Source: RUG12395 sp034178705
Lineage (GTDB): Bacteria; Bacillota; Clostridia; Oscillospirales; CAG-272
Assembly (NCBI GenBank): GCA_034178705.1
Contig: JAXFQY010000089.1
Coordinates: forward strand, 1-7,193
Reading direction: 5' to 3'
Length of the DNA stretch: 7,193 nucleotides
Shown: in pieces, positions 1 to 6,856 of the stretch
How the letters are laid out: each line of letters begins with the position of its first letter
Position numbering within the stretch: position 1 is the first letter of the stretch
Made by a program: the position numbers and the translations under genes
Notes under the pieces: generated by a model
Seen by the model: the letters and a program-made list of their open reading frames with translations, nothing else
Told to the model about the DNA's origin: nothing
Databases searched by the model: none

Positions 1-2
1 TT

Positions 3-113
3 CAAGAGCAAATGAAGCGTTATTTGCGCCGTTCTAACGGAATCCCTATGGCGGTTCTTGGGTGGAAGTCCCCCAATCAAAAGCAAGCGGAACTGGAAAA
101 CACCTGCTCTTGA
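3..113 (+). CDS. C-terminal end of an integrase-type (DDE) transposase, 5'-truncated by the window edge
   Basis: The frame is open from the window edge to a TGA at 111-113, giving the last 36 residues of a protein. The residues RYLRRSNGIPMAVLGWKSP resemble the C-terminal end of rve-type transposases (IS3/IS481-like), where an arginine-rich helix and an 'N..P...LGW.SP' stretch follow the catalytic core. The catalytic DDE residues would lie outside the window, so the family cannot be fixed and activity cannot be judged. It is the only gene on the plus strand and converges on the minus-strand pth-mfd operon. No start codon, ribosome site or left element end is visible. The match is by motif memory only; it could instead be another small protein with a similar tail. 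Confidence 0.5.
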   Translation, partial: QEQMKRYLRRSNGIPMAVLGWKSPNQKQAELENTCS

Positions 114-241
114 CCCCGCGCCGCTTTTTCAGTCTCCACACGGGGCTTCGCCCCTCCTTCCGACTGCAAAAGCTTTTAACTAAACTCGTTACTTCTTTTT
201 TTCTTTTTTAGTCTCACATCATTGACAAAACTACACGGCAG

Positions 242-290
242 AAAAAAACCGACAGGATCCCAAACACCAATCAAGTAACGATCCTTTGTC
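242..290 (-). terminator. Candidate rho-independent terminator of the pth-mfd-lipoprotein operon
   Basis: Read on the minus strand, AGGATC (285-280) pairs with GATCCT (259-254). GAC (290-288) pairs with GTC (253-251) across a two-base bulge. The stem is followed by GG and seven T residues (248-242). The loop is long (20 nt) and the stem is modest, so this is only a candidate. It lies about 210 nt past the stop codon of the last operon gene and is the best stem plus T-run in the left intergenic region. Confidence 0.33.
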
Positions 291-406
291 CTTCTCGGCG
301 TAAACAGAGAGCCCCCGTCTTTGCCCGGGCCGATTTTTGAAAAAACGGGAGAAACTACGCTCTATTCTGCTTTGTTTTTAACGGCAACCGGCTTGCATCT
401 GCCCAA

Positions 407-441
407 CCGAAACCCGTTGTCTGAACGGCGACGGGTTTCGG
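407..441. repeat. Perfect 11-bp inverted repeat (hairpin) downstream of the operon
   Basis: CCGAAACCCGT (407-417) and ACGGGTTTCGG (431-441) are exact reverse complements around a 13-base loop. Inside, CCGTT (414-418) and AACGG (424-428) form a smaller stem that would compete with the outer one. There is no T-run on the minus strand and only ATTTT after it on the plus strand, so it does not look like a classic terminator. It sits 60-95 nt downstream of the lipoprotein stop and may protect the mRNA 3' end or be a mobile-element relic. Confidence 0.6.
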
Positions 442-500
442 CCATTTTCCTTGAACACCCGGCAAATCAACCCGCAAGCTCCTTCGGACGGAGAAGCAGA

Positions 501-1601
501 TCAGAAATAGTAACAGGGGCGAACTGTTTTCACAGAGATTCCCTCGCGGGCCTCATCATGAAACACAACGTTTGCCGTTTCTTTTTCGTAGAGCTTGTCG
601 AGCTGTTCGCTGACGATGCTGTCATCAAAGCCATCGAAGAAATCCGCGTTGACCTCTTCGCTGTAGGCATCCGCCTCTGTTTCCAGGCGGAGAAGAAAAT
701 ACACACCGTAGCTTGTATCGACGCGGCGCACCTCACCGGGCTTCATCAGCCTTGCCGCGGTTAATACCCCCTGATCGTAATCCATATTGAGGGAAAAATA
801 GTAGCCGTTTGTGTAAGTTTCCGCCGCAGGATCATCGTTATACTGCTTCCTCAGATCCATGTAATTTTCTGCCGTCAGCGTCTCTTCCAAAGAAGCAACG
901 ATCGCATCCTTCTCCGCTTTTTCTGCATCCGAAAGGGGAACAGAGCTGCTTCCGTTTTCGTCGTAGATCGGGTTTCCGTCTGCATCCAGATTTCTCTTGT
1001 ATTCCGTCCCGATAAAGAGAACCTCTGTCTTGGCATAGTTTTCAAGGCAATACGCGCGGCGCGTCTCGTCGGTCAGCGCAGGCATCAGATAGTTTTCCTT
1101 ATAATAGCTCTGAAAAAGCTCGTTTTTCGCCTCGATGATATAGATCTCCCGTAGCATCCGGTAATTGATTCCGTATTCAGCAGCGATCTTGTTGAATGCC
1201 GTTTTGCTGCCGTCTGCCAACTCGGTCACGACGGATTCAAGCTGTCGGTCGATTTCTTCCAGTTTGCTGTCGGAAAGGGTCAGACCGTACTGATCAAAAT
1301 AATACTCTGAGACAAGATAGCGGCTCACAACTTCATCGCTCATTTCGGTCATAATCTGATCCGCCGTTCTGCCGTCGGAGGAAATCACACTGTCAAAATA
1401 TTCGTCGGAGTCCTTCACATCGGTATAGCTGTAAAGAAAGCTTGCCTTGAAGCGGGAGAGCCAATAGGTGTAGTAATGCACATTATAGGAATATTTCTCA
1501 AAGGTCAGAACAGCCGCACTCCCACAGGATATGAGCGGCAGGGTGCAAAGCAAGGAAAGACAGAGCGCAAGGAGAGAAATCAGATGTTTTTTCCTTTTCA
1601 T
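501..1601 (-). CDS. PrsA/SurA-like foldase lipoprotein with divergent parvulin-type domain
   Basis: A 366-residue protein. Residues 1-25 are a lipoprotein signal (Lys/Arg-rich start, Leu-rich core), ending in the lipobox LISC with Cys26 as the lipidated residue. It should therefore be anchored on the outer face of the membrane. Residues about 35-185 are helical and charged, like a SurA/PrsA chaperone N domain. Residues about 190-306 match the parvulin (PpiC) pattern at its C-terminal part: 'YNDDPAAE' at 254-261, then 'MKPGEV' and 'DTSYGVYFL' at 286-303. The usual 'RHIL' and 'YGYH' histidines are absent, so isomerase activity is doubtful. The ATG overlaps the mfd stop as ATGA. A GGAGG lies 12 nt upstream, which is rather far and fits translational coupling. 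Family knowledge: such proteins assist folding of exported proteins. Direct activity here is inferred, and the gene may be annotated as prsA or simply as a peptidylprolyl isomerase. Confidence 0.8.
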   Translation of the reverse strand: MKRKKHLISLLALCLSLLCTLPLISCGSAAVLTFEKYSYNVHYYTYWLSRFKASFLYSYTDVKDSDEYFDSVISSDGRTADQIMTEMSDEVVSRYLVSEYYFDQYGLTLSDSKLEEIDRQLESVVTELADGSKTAFNKIAAEYGINYRMLREIYIIEAKNELFQSYYKENYLMPALTDETRRAYCLENYAKTEVLFIGTEYKRNLDADGNPIYDENGSSSVPLSDAEKAEKDAIVASLEETLTAENYMDLRKQYNDDPAAETYTNGYYFSLNMDYDQGVLTAARLMKPGEVRRVDTSYGVYFLLRLETEADAYSEEVNADFFDGFDDSIVSEQLDKLYEKETANVVFHDEAREGISVKTVRPCYYF

Positions 1602-4600
1602 TTCTTTTCATCGCCTCCAGACTGTTCATTCTGTTCTTTTTTATCCAGCTGCTTTTCATAAGCATCCAGCAACTCCTTTGCGGCAGCTATCGGTGCTTTC
1701 TTTTTCGGTGGCTGACAATAAATGCGTGCAGGGTTGCCCGGGGCCGCGCGCAGCTTGTATTCAGGCAGAAGATAGAACAGCTCCATCCAGATCGGAGCGT
1801 CCAGCTCCGGCGTCTGAATCACAATCTGCCCGTCCCTCTGATCAAAGCGGGTGAACCCGAAACGCTCACACTTTGCCTTCATCAGGGCCACAGCCAGCAG
1901 ATTCTCCACCGCGACCGGGAACTCCCCGTAGCGGTCGAGAAGCGCGTCGGCAATGTCGTCTGCATCCTCCTGCGTGCGGATGGTTGCGATATGCTTATAC
2001 TGTTCAATGCGCTGTGCCTCTGACGCAATATAGTCCTCCGGAATAAAGGCATCCGCATGAATATCGATACCGCATTCCGCCTTTTTCGGAGTGGCCTCTC
2101 CTTTCTCCTCCAGCACGGCCTCATTCAGGAGTTTCATATACAGATCGTATCCGACAGAATCGAGATGCCCGTGCTGCTCGGAGCCGAGCAGATTTCCGGC
2201 ACCGCGGATCTCCAAATCCCGCAAGGCAACACGGAATCCCGCTCCGAACTGTGCATATTCCCGGATCGCGTTCAAACGCTTTTCCGCAATCTCGCTCAGT
2301 GCTTTCCCGCGGCGGAAGGTAAAGTAGGCAAACGCCCGCCTGCCGGAGCGTCCGACGCGCCCGCGGAGCTGGTGAAGCTGAGAAAGACCCATGCGGTCTG
2401 CGTCCTCAATGATCAGGGTGTTGGCGTTCGGGACATCCACACCGGTTTCGATAATACCGGTACAGACAAGAACGTCAATTTCCCCGTTGAGAAGCGCGCG
2501 CCAGATATCCTCAATGGCTTCCCGCTCCATCTGCCCATGGGCGACAGCAACCCGTGCCCCCGGAATCCTTTCGGAAATACGGGCTGCCGTTCGGTTGATC
2601 GTATCGATCCGATTGTAAAGATAGAAAACCTGTCCTCCGCGCGAAAGTTCCCGGCGGATGGCATCATCGATGATCAGCTCGTCATACTCCAGAACGTAGG
2701 TCTGAACCGGCTGCCGGTCTCCCGGCGGATCGTCAAGAATCGACATATCGCGGATCCCTCCGATCGCCATACTCATCGTACGCGGAATCGGGGTGGCAGA
2801 CAGCATCAGTACGTCTATCCCTGCCGCCGCCTGCTTCAGCTTCTCCTTTTGGGCGACGCCGAAGCGTTGCTCCTCATCGATGATCAGAAGTCCGAGGTTG
2901 GAAAATTCGGCTTTTCCGTAGACAAGGGTGTGCGTTCCGATAATCAGATCGATGTCTCCCCTCTTGAGCCGACGCAGGATTTCCTTCTGCTGTGTTGGGG
3001 TACGGAAGCGGGAAATCATCTCGATCCGGATCGGAAAATCGCGCATACGGGAAAGTGCTGTTGTAAAATGTTGATAAGCAAGAATCGTTGTCGGACAGAG
3101 AAGGGCAACCTGCTTGCCTGCTTCAATTGCCTTGAAAGCGGCGCGGAGCGCCACCTCTGTTTTGCCGTAGCCGACATCTCCGCAAAGAAGCCGGTCCATC
3201 GGATGCGGCTGCTCCATATCCTCCTTGATATCGGCGATGGCATCAAGCTGTGCTCCGGTGGGCTCATAGGGAAACGCCTCCTCAAATTCCCGCTGATAGT
3301 CATCATCCTGCGGGAAAGCAAAGCCCGGAAGCCGCATTCGTTCCGCGTAGAGCTTGATCAGCTCCTTTGCCATATCGCTAACCGCCGCTTTGGCGCGGCT
3401 TTTTGCGCGTTTCCACTCGGTTCCGCCCATTTTGGAAAGCTTCAGTGTCCCGTCGTCCGAGTGTGCGCCGATATATTTGGAAACCATGTCAAGCTGCGTC
3501 GTAGGAATAAACAACTTATCCTTCCCTGCGTACTGGATATTGATATAATCCCGCGTAACCCCGTCAACGGTCAGCTGTTCAATTCCGAGATAAATCCCGA
3601 TGCCGCAGTTTTCGTGTACAACATAGTCCCCGATCTTCAGATCGGCATAGGAGGTCAGCTTTTTTGTGTCCTTTGCATGACGGCGTTTTCCGCGGCGCAG
3701 AGAACCGCTCCGTTTTTCTCCGGATGCAGCCAGGGAAAGGAAAACAAAGCGCGCGCCGGTCAGCTCAAAGCTCTCTACGCCCGGTGCTACAGTCAGATAA
3801 ACCACATTCTGTGACAGCGCGGAGCAGTCCACGTCTGCCGTCGGGCAAATCGACACCGCCATGGATGCCTCTCTTAGGATCGCGGCGAGATTTTCCGATT
3901 CCTGCGCGGAAGCCGTCGAAACCACGATCCGATAGCCGGTGGACAGATAATCCGCAAGGTCGGAAAGAAGAAGTTCACGGTTTGCCGCAAGAGCACCCGT
4001 TCGGCAATTCAGCGTGAAAACCCCGCCCTGCCCTTTTCCTGTTGTGGAAAGAAAGCTGTCAAGATAAAGTACGGCGTGCTTTTCCAGCCAAAGGTCTAAA
4101 AAGGCTTTGTCCCGCATATAGTCAGCGTACTTTGCGTCGATGGTTCCGGCATTCAGAAGAGATTCGATATTTTCCCTTTCCCGCCACAGGGCAGCGTCGA
4201 GCTGCTGCTGTACAGCATTTTTCCCGCACAGCAGAACCGGCGAATCCGGAGAAAAATAGTCAAGCAGCGTGCTTTTCTGCGGATAAACAAGGGTAACATA
4301 TTTGTCGGCAAAGTCAAGCGGCAGCTTGCCGTCGATCGCGGCAAGCTCCCCGTTGAGTTCCCGTTCCGCTTCCGGCGTTTTCGCACGCTTGCGCCGTAGC
4401 TCAACTGCGTTCCGGAGTTTTGCCGTAATCTCGTCCGTGAGAAGCAGCTCCCGCGCCGGAGAAACAAAAACGCTGTCCCGATTCTCGAGTGTGCGTTGCG
4501 TATCCGGATCGAATATGCCGATCCGGTCGATCTCGTCTCCGAAAAATTCCACCCGGAACGGGTGGGGTTCTCCTTCAAGCGAAAAGGAAGGAAAAATATC

Positions 4601-5140
4601 AAGAATGCCCCCGCGGCGCGCATATTGTCCCGGCGCTTCCGCCATTTCACAGCGCGCATAACCGAACATCGCAAGCGATTCGTCCAGAACGGCGGGATCG
4701 GTTTCCCCGCCCGTATGCAGTTCAAAGCCTGCCAAAGCCAGAATCTCCGGCGGCATGGTGTAGCCAAGTGCATCGCCAGGAACCGCTGCTATCGCACGCA
4801 GCTCCCCGCGACGAAGACGCAGAAGCACCTTGAGTCTCTCATACTCCGCGCTGCGGGAGGCAGCAATATTATAAAGAACCGGCTCGCGTCCCGGGAAAAC
4901 AGCGGCAGGAATATTTTCGGCATTCAGCGCGGCTGTCATACGCGCCGCGTCCCTTTCGGTTCCCGTCAGGATCAGAATTGGTCCGCGGTCATGAACAAGC
5001 GCAGCGCAAAGCGCTGTGTCCGCTCCGCCGCAAACGCCGGAAATCAGTAGCGGAAGCCGGCTCGGAGACTTCAGCTCCCGATCCAGGGCAGCGACGATCT
5101 GCCCGTAGGTTGCGTCCAGTCGGATTCCATCGTAAATCAT
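1598..5140 (-). CDS. mfd: Transcription-repair coupling factor Mfd
   Basis: A 1180-residue protein, the normal length for Mfd. It binds RNA polymerase stalled at DNA damage, pushes it off by ATP-driven translocation and recruits UvrA for strand-specific repair. Visible parts, numbered from the ATG at 5140: UvrB-like N region with YARRGGILDIFP (173-184); CarD-like RNA-polymerase-interaction domain (about 497-558, starting LKIGDYVVHE); Walker A GDVGYGKT (654-661); DEEQ box (755-758); SATPIPRT (781-788); helicase motif VI QLRGRVGRSGR (924-934); translocation motif LRDLEIRGAGNLLG (973-986); and the C-terminal TRCF domain (about 1030-1145). All key helicase motifs are intact. The ATG at 5140 was chosen because GGGGGAG sits 6 nt upstream and it overlaps the pth stop as ATGA. 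An in-frame TTG at 5164 is less likely. It is the second gene of the operon. The RID motif reads VVHENCG where VVHxxHG is usual. Confidence 0.98.
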   Translation of the reverse strand: MIYDGIRLDATYGQIVAALDRELKSPSRLPLLISGVCGGADTALCAALVHDRGPILILTGTERDAARMTAALNAENIPAAVFPGREPVLYNIAASRSAEYERLKVLLRLRRGELRAIAAVPGDALGYTMPPEILALAGFELHTGGETDPAVLDESLAMFGYARCEMAEAPGQYARRGGILDIFPSFSLEGEPHPFRVEFFGDEIDRIGIFDPDTQRTLENRDSVFVSPARELLLTDEITAKLRNAVELRRKRAKTPEAERELNGELAAIDGKLPLDFADKYVTLVYPQKSTLLDYFSPDSPVLLCGKNAVQQQLDAALWRERENIESLLNAGTIDAKYADYMRDKAFLDLWLEKHAVLYLDSFLSTTGKGQGGVFTLNCRTGALAANRELLLSDLADYLSTGYRIVVSTASAQESENLAAILREASMAVSICPTADVDCSALSQNVVYLTVAPGVESFELTGARFVFLSLAASGEKRSGSLRRGKRRHAKDTKKLTSYADLKIGDYVVHENCGIGIYLGIEQLTVDGVTRDYINIQYAGKDKLFIPTTQLDMVSKYIGAHSDDGTLKLSKMGGTEWKRAKSRAKAAVSDMAKELIKLYAERMRLPGFAFPQDDDYQREFEEAFPYEPTGAQLDAIADIKEDMEQPHPMDRLLCGDVGYGKTEVALRAAFKAIEAGKQVALLCPTTILAYQHFTTALSRMRDFPIRIEMISRFRTPTQQKEILRRLKRGDIDLIIGTHTLVYGKAEFSNLGLLIIDEEQRFGVAQKEKLKQAAAGIDVLMLSATPIPRTMSMAIGGIRDMSILDDPPGDRQPVQTYVLEYDELIIDDAIRRELSRGGQVFYLYNRIDTINRTAARISERIPGARVAVAHGQMEREAIEDIWRALLNGEIDVLVCTGIIETGVDVPNANTLIIEDADRMGLSQLHQLRGRVGRSGRRAFAYFTFRRGKALSEIAEKRLNAIREYAQFGAGFRVALRDLEIRGAGNLLGSEQHGHLDSVGYDLYMKLLNEAVLEEKGEATPKKAECGIDIHADAFIPEDYIASEAQRIEQYKHIATIRTQEDADDIADALLDRYGEFPVAVENLLAVALMKAKCERFGFTRFDQRDGQIVIQTPELDAPIWMELFYLLPEYKLRAAPGNPARIYCQPPKKKAPIAAAKELLDAYEKQLDKKEQNEQSGGDEKK

Positions 5141-5775
5141 TCGTTTCTCCCCCGCCCGTTGCAACGGCTCATCGCGGTTTCAATCTCGCCGGAGAAAAGA
5201 AGCGGAAGCGCTTCTGCCGCATCTTCCAAACGGTCAAACAGCGCCTTTTCTTCCTCTTTTGTGAATTGGGAGAGAACCCAGTCTGCCATATCATACTGCT
5301 CCGGCTTCTGCCCGGCGCCGAGACGAATCCGGGGAAACTTATCCGTATTCAACTCCTGGATAACACTGCGCAGCCCCCGCTGCCCGCCATCGCTGCCATC
5401 GGCGCGGATCCGCATCCTGCCGCAAGCAAAGCTGATATCATCGCAGATCACGACCACGGCGGAAGGGGTAAGCTTATAGAAGGCAAGTGCTTCACGCACC
5501 GCCTCTCCGGAATTGTTCATATATGTCTGCGGCTTCATAATCAGTGTCCGGAAGCCTCCGATTACACATTCGGCACATAGGGCCTGGAAGCGAATCCGCC
5601 AGGGAGACGCATGATATTTCTGAAAAAGATAATCCGCGCAGATAAAGCCGCAGTTATGCCGGGTATGTGTATATTTCTCACCCGGATTGCCGAGACACGC
5701 AACAACACGGGTAATCGGGGATGCCTGCGGAACCTCCTGCCCGATTTTTTTGAAAAGATCAAAGATATTTGCCAA
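5137..5775 (-). CDS. pth: Peptidyl-tRNA hydrolase (bacterial Pth family)
   Basis: A 212-residue cytoplasmic enzyme that cleaves the ester bond of peptidyl-tRNA released from ribosomes and so recycles tRNA. Residues 24-44 carry the family start CLGNPGEKY..TRHN, with Asn30 and the catalytic His40 (E. coli Asn10 and His20). KPQTYMNNSG (81-90) carries Asn87 (E. coli Asn68), and CDD ends in Asp113 (E. coli Asp93). The usual GGHNG box reads GGQRG (130-134), so the His-Asn pair is changed. The first 22 residues form a short amphipathic extension before the Pth core, which I believe is common in related Clostridia. The TTG at 5775 was chosen because GGAGG lies 7 nt upstream. The more distal GTG at 5838 lies upstream of the predicted transcription start and lacks a ribosome site. 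First gene of the operon; its TGA overlaps the mfd ATG. Confidence 0.93.
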   Translation of the reverse strand: MANIFDLFKKIGQEVPQASPITRVVACLGNPGEKYTHTRHNCGFICADYLFQKYHASPWRIRFQALCAECVIGGFRTLIMKPQTYMNNSGEAVREALAFYKLTPSAVVVICDDISFACGRMRIRADGSDGGQRGLRSVIQELNTDKFPRIRLGAGQKPEQYDMADWVLSQFTKEEEKALFDRLEDAAEALPLLFSGEIETAMSRCNGRGRNE

Positions 5776-5782
5776 GGACTTT

Positions 5783-5787
5783 CCTCC
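5783..5787 (-). promoter_or_regulatory. Ribosome binding site fixing the pth TTG start
   Basis: GGAGG on the minus strand, followed by AAAGTCC and then TTG (5775-5773), gives an ideal 7-nt spacing. No ATG or GTG lies at a suitable distance, so this site decides the start of pth. Confidence 0.8.
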
Positions 5788-5829
5788 GCTGCAACACAAA
5801 TTGCCGCGGGTACCCCCGTGGCTGCCTTT

Positions 5830-5858
5830 ATCATACACCCAAAACGGGAAAAGCGCAA
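5830..5858 (-). promoter_or_regulatory. SigA-type promoter of the pth-mfd-lipoprotein operon
   Basis: On the minus strand, TTGCGC (5858-5853) and TATGAT (5835-5830) are separated by exactly 17 bases. Transcription should start near A5823, giving a 5' untranslated leader of about 48 nt before the pth TTG. The leader begins with a small hairpin, GCC-A-CGGG closing on CCCG-C-GGC (5822-5803), with one mismatch. Confidence 0.65.
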
Positions 5859-5928
5859 GGGGAAAATTGTTTTCTTCCCCGAAATATGCTTAAGGATAGA
5901 AAGGAGAGAAGGGTACACTCTTTCGGGG
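5859..5928. repeat. Nested inverted repeats between hydrolase gene and pth promoter
   Basis: CCCCGAAA (5877-5884) pairs perfectly with TTTCGGGG (5921-5928) over a 36-base loop. GGGGAA (5859-5864) pairs with TTCCCC (5875-5880) over a 10-base loop. The two stems share CCCC 5877-5880, so they exclude each other. On the minus strand the larger stem is followed by AAGAAAACAATTTT, a poor terminator tail. It may end the hydrolase transcript or act as an operator, since the smaller repeat touches the -35 box of the pth promoter. Confidence 0.45.
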
Positions 5929-5941
5929 CGTTCTGCCGGAA

Positions 5942-6856
5942 TCAATCGCTGGATTCTTGTTGTAACTGTTTCGCCAGAAAAGCTTCAACATAGCCCCAGC
6001 TTTCCTTGTCATAATCGTCAGAAAAGGCATAGTTTTCCGTATTGAAGCCGTGAGATGCCCCCTCGATCAAATGCAGCTCGCAGTTTGGATAAAGCGCCGC
6101 CGCTTTTTCCGAATACGAATACGGCACGATGAAATCCTTCGTGCCGTGCAGGATCAGAACATCCCCCTCAAAGTCTTTGATGTGCTCATAAACATCATAA
6201 TCCAACAGACTGTCAAGAAAGGGACTGCCGGCAGAGCCCGACAAAAAGGTGCCGTATTTTTGCGCCAATTCCGCAATGTTGAAGCCCGGGTAGAAAAGGA
6301 TCAATCCTTTTACCGCCGAAGGACATTGCGCGGCGGCAAGCGCCGACACAAGTCCGCCCTGACTGGTTCCGAATAAAAAAATATTCTGACTGTCCACAAC
6401 ATTCAATTCTTTTATCGCGTTCAGAACAGCGAGCAGATCCTCCATCTCGGTAAAAACCGTCATCTCCTCCTCCCTTCCGTCGCTTCGGCTGTTTTTGCTT
6501 CCTCCGCAAAAATCAAAAGCGTAAGCAATCATCCCACGTTCCGCGATTCTTTCACAATAGGATTTCAGAGAATCGCCTGTCAGGTTCGCGCTGTGGGAAA
6601 GAATAACGGCAGGCAGCTTTTCCTCCGGTAGAACCGGAAGGTATAGCTCTCCGTATATGGAAAGCCCCTCCCGGACGACGCACAGTTCTCTGATTGCAAA
6701 GCTTTCGGAAGAAACAGAAGACTCCGGAGTTTCAACGCTCTGAGAACTCTCGGACGGTATCCCGGAGGACCCGGACGGCGAATCCTCCGTCCTGAAGCCG
6801 CAGGAAGTTACGATCAGCGCAAAAGATATTAAAAAAAGCAGCCCTGTCCTTTTCAT
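5942..6856 (-). CDS. Lipid-anchored alpha/beta-hydrolase (esterase/acylaminoacyl-peptidase-like)
   Basis: A 304-residue protein. Residues 1-18 are a lipoprotein signal with lipobox VTSC (Cys19), followed by a Ser/Pro/Glu-rich linker (about 22-52). The alpha/beta-hydrolase domain follows (about 55-298). The catalytic triad can be read as Ser165 in the elbow GTSQGG, Asp241 in HGTKDFIVP, and His269 in GASHGF. ILSHSANLTGD (85-95) is the likely oxyanion-hole loop and AFDFCGGS (113-120) is the following strand, as in feruloyl/cinnamoyl esterase-like proteins. It should hydrolyse an ester or similar bond outside the membrane; the substrate cannot be told. The ATG at 6856 was chosen because it begins the signal peptide and has GAAGGGG 4 nt upstream. 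The frame extends to a TTG at 6967, but that would bury the signal. It has its own strong promoter and overlaps the stop of a doubtful upstream frame as ATGA. Confidence 0.88.
   Translation of the reverse strand: MKRTGLLFLISFALIVTSCGFRTEDSPSGSSGIPSESSQSVETPESSVSSESFAIRELCVVREGLSIYGELYLPVLPEEKLPAVILSHSANLTGDSLKSYCERIAERGMIAYAFDFCGGSKNSRSDGREEEMTVFTEMEDLLAVLNAIKELNVVDSQNIFLFGTSQGGLVSALAAAQCPSAVKGLILFYPGFNIAELAQKYGTFLSGSAGSPFLDSLLDYDVYEHIKDFEGDVLILHGTKDFIVPYSYSEKAAALYPNCELHLIEGASHGFNTENYAFSDDYDKESWGYVEAFLAKQLQQESSD

Larger units (their letters stand above)
114..500. other. Intergenic region between transposase end and the foldase lipoprotein gene
   Basis: About 390 bases with no convincing coding frame. 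It holds a GGGGC-TTC-GCCCC hairpin (142-154), a 10-base palindrome AAAAGCTTTT (168-177), a pyrimidine-rich tract (191-209), a candidate minus-strand terminator (242-290) and a perfect 11-bp inverted repeat (407-441). The right end of the insertion sequence must lie somewhere left of about 240, but I cannot fix it without the left end. The part from about 250 to 500 is probably the 3' untranslated region of the minus-strand operon. Confidence 0.5.

Noticed and set aside
142..154. GGGGC-TTC-GCCCC hairpin as a transposase terminator
   Set aside because: No T-run follows on either strand; kept only as a note in the intergenic entry.
321..764. 147-codon plus-strand frame across the left intergenic region and the lipoprotein gene end
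   Set aside because: More than half is antisense to the lipoprotein coding end; no ribosome site and no recognisable domain.
2057..3814. 585-codon open frame on the plus strand inside mfd
   Set aside because: It is wholly antisense to the conserved Mfd motor region, has no recognisable family and no ribosome site; it reflects mfd codon bias.
4153..4773. 206-codon minus-strand frame within mfd
   Set aside because: Alternative frame of the same strand as mfd; low-complexity Arg/Ser-rich translation typical of a frame shadow.
5141..5164. Upstream TTG start for mfd (8 more residues)
   Set aside because: The ATG at 5140 has a well-spaced GGGGGAG and an ATGA overlap; the extra residues are merely that ribosome site translated.
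5776..5838. Upstream GTG start for pth (21 more residues)
   Set aside because: The GTG lies upstream of the predicted transcription start, next to the -10 box, and lacks a ribosome site; the TTG at 5775 has an ideal GGAGG.
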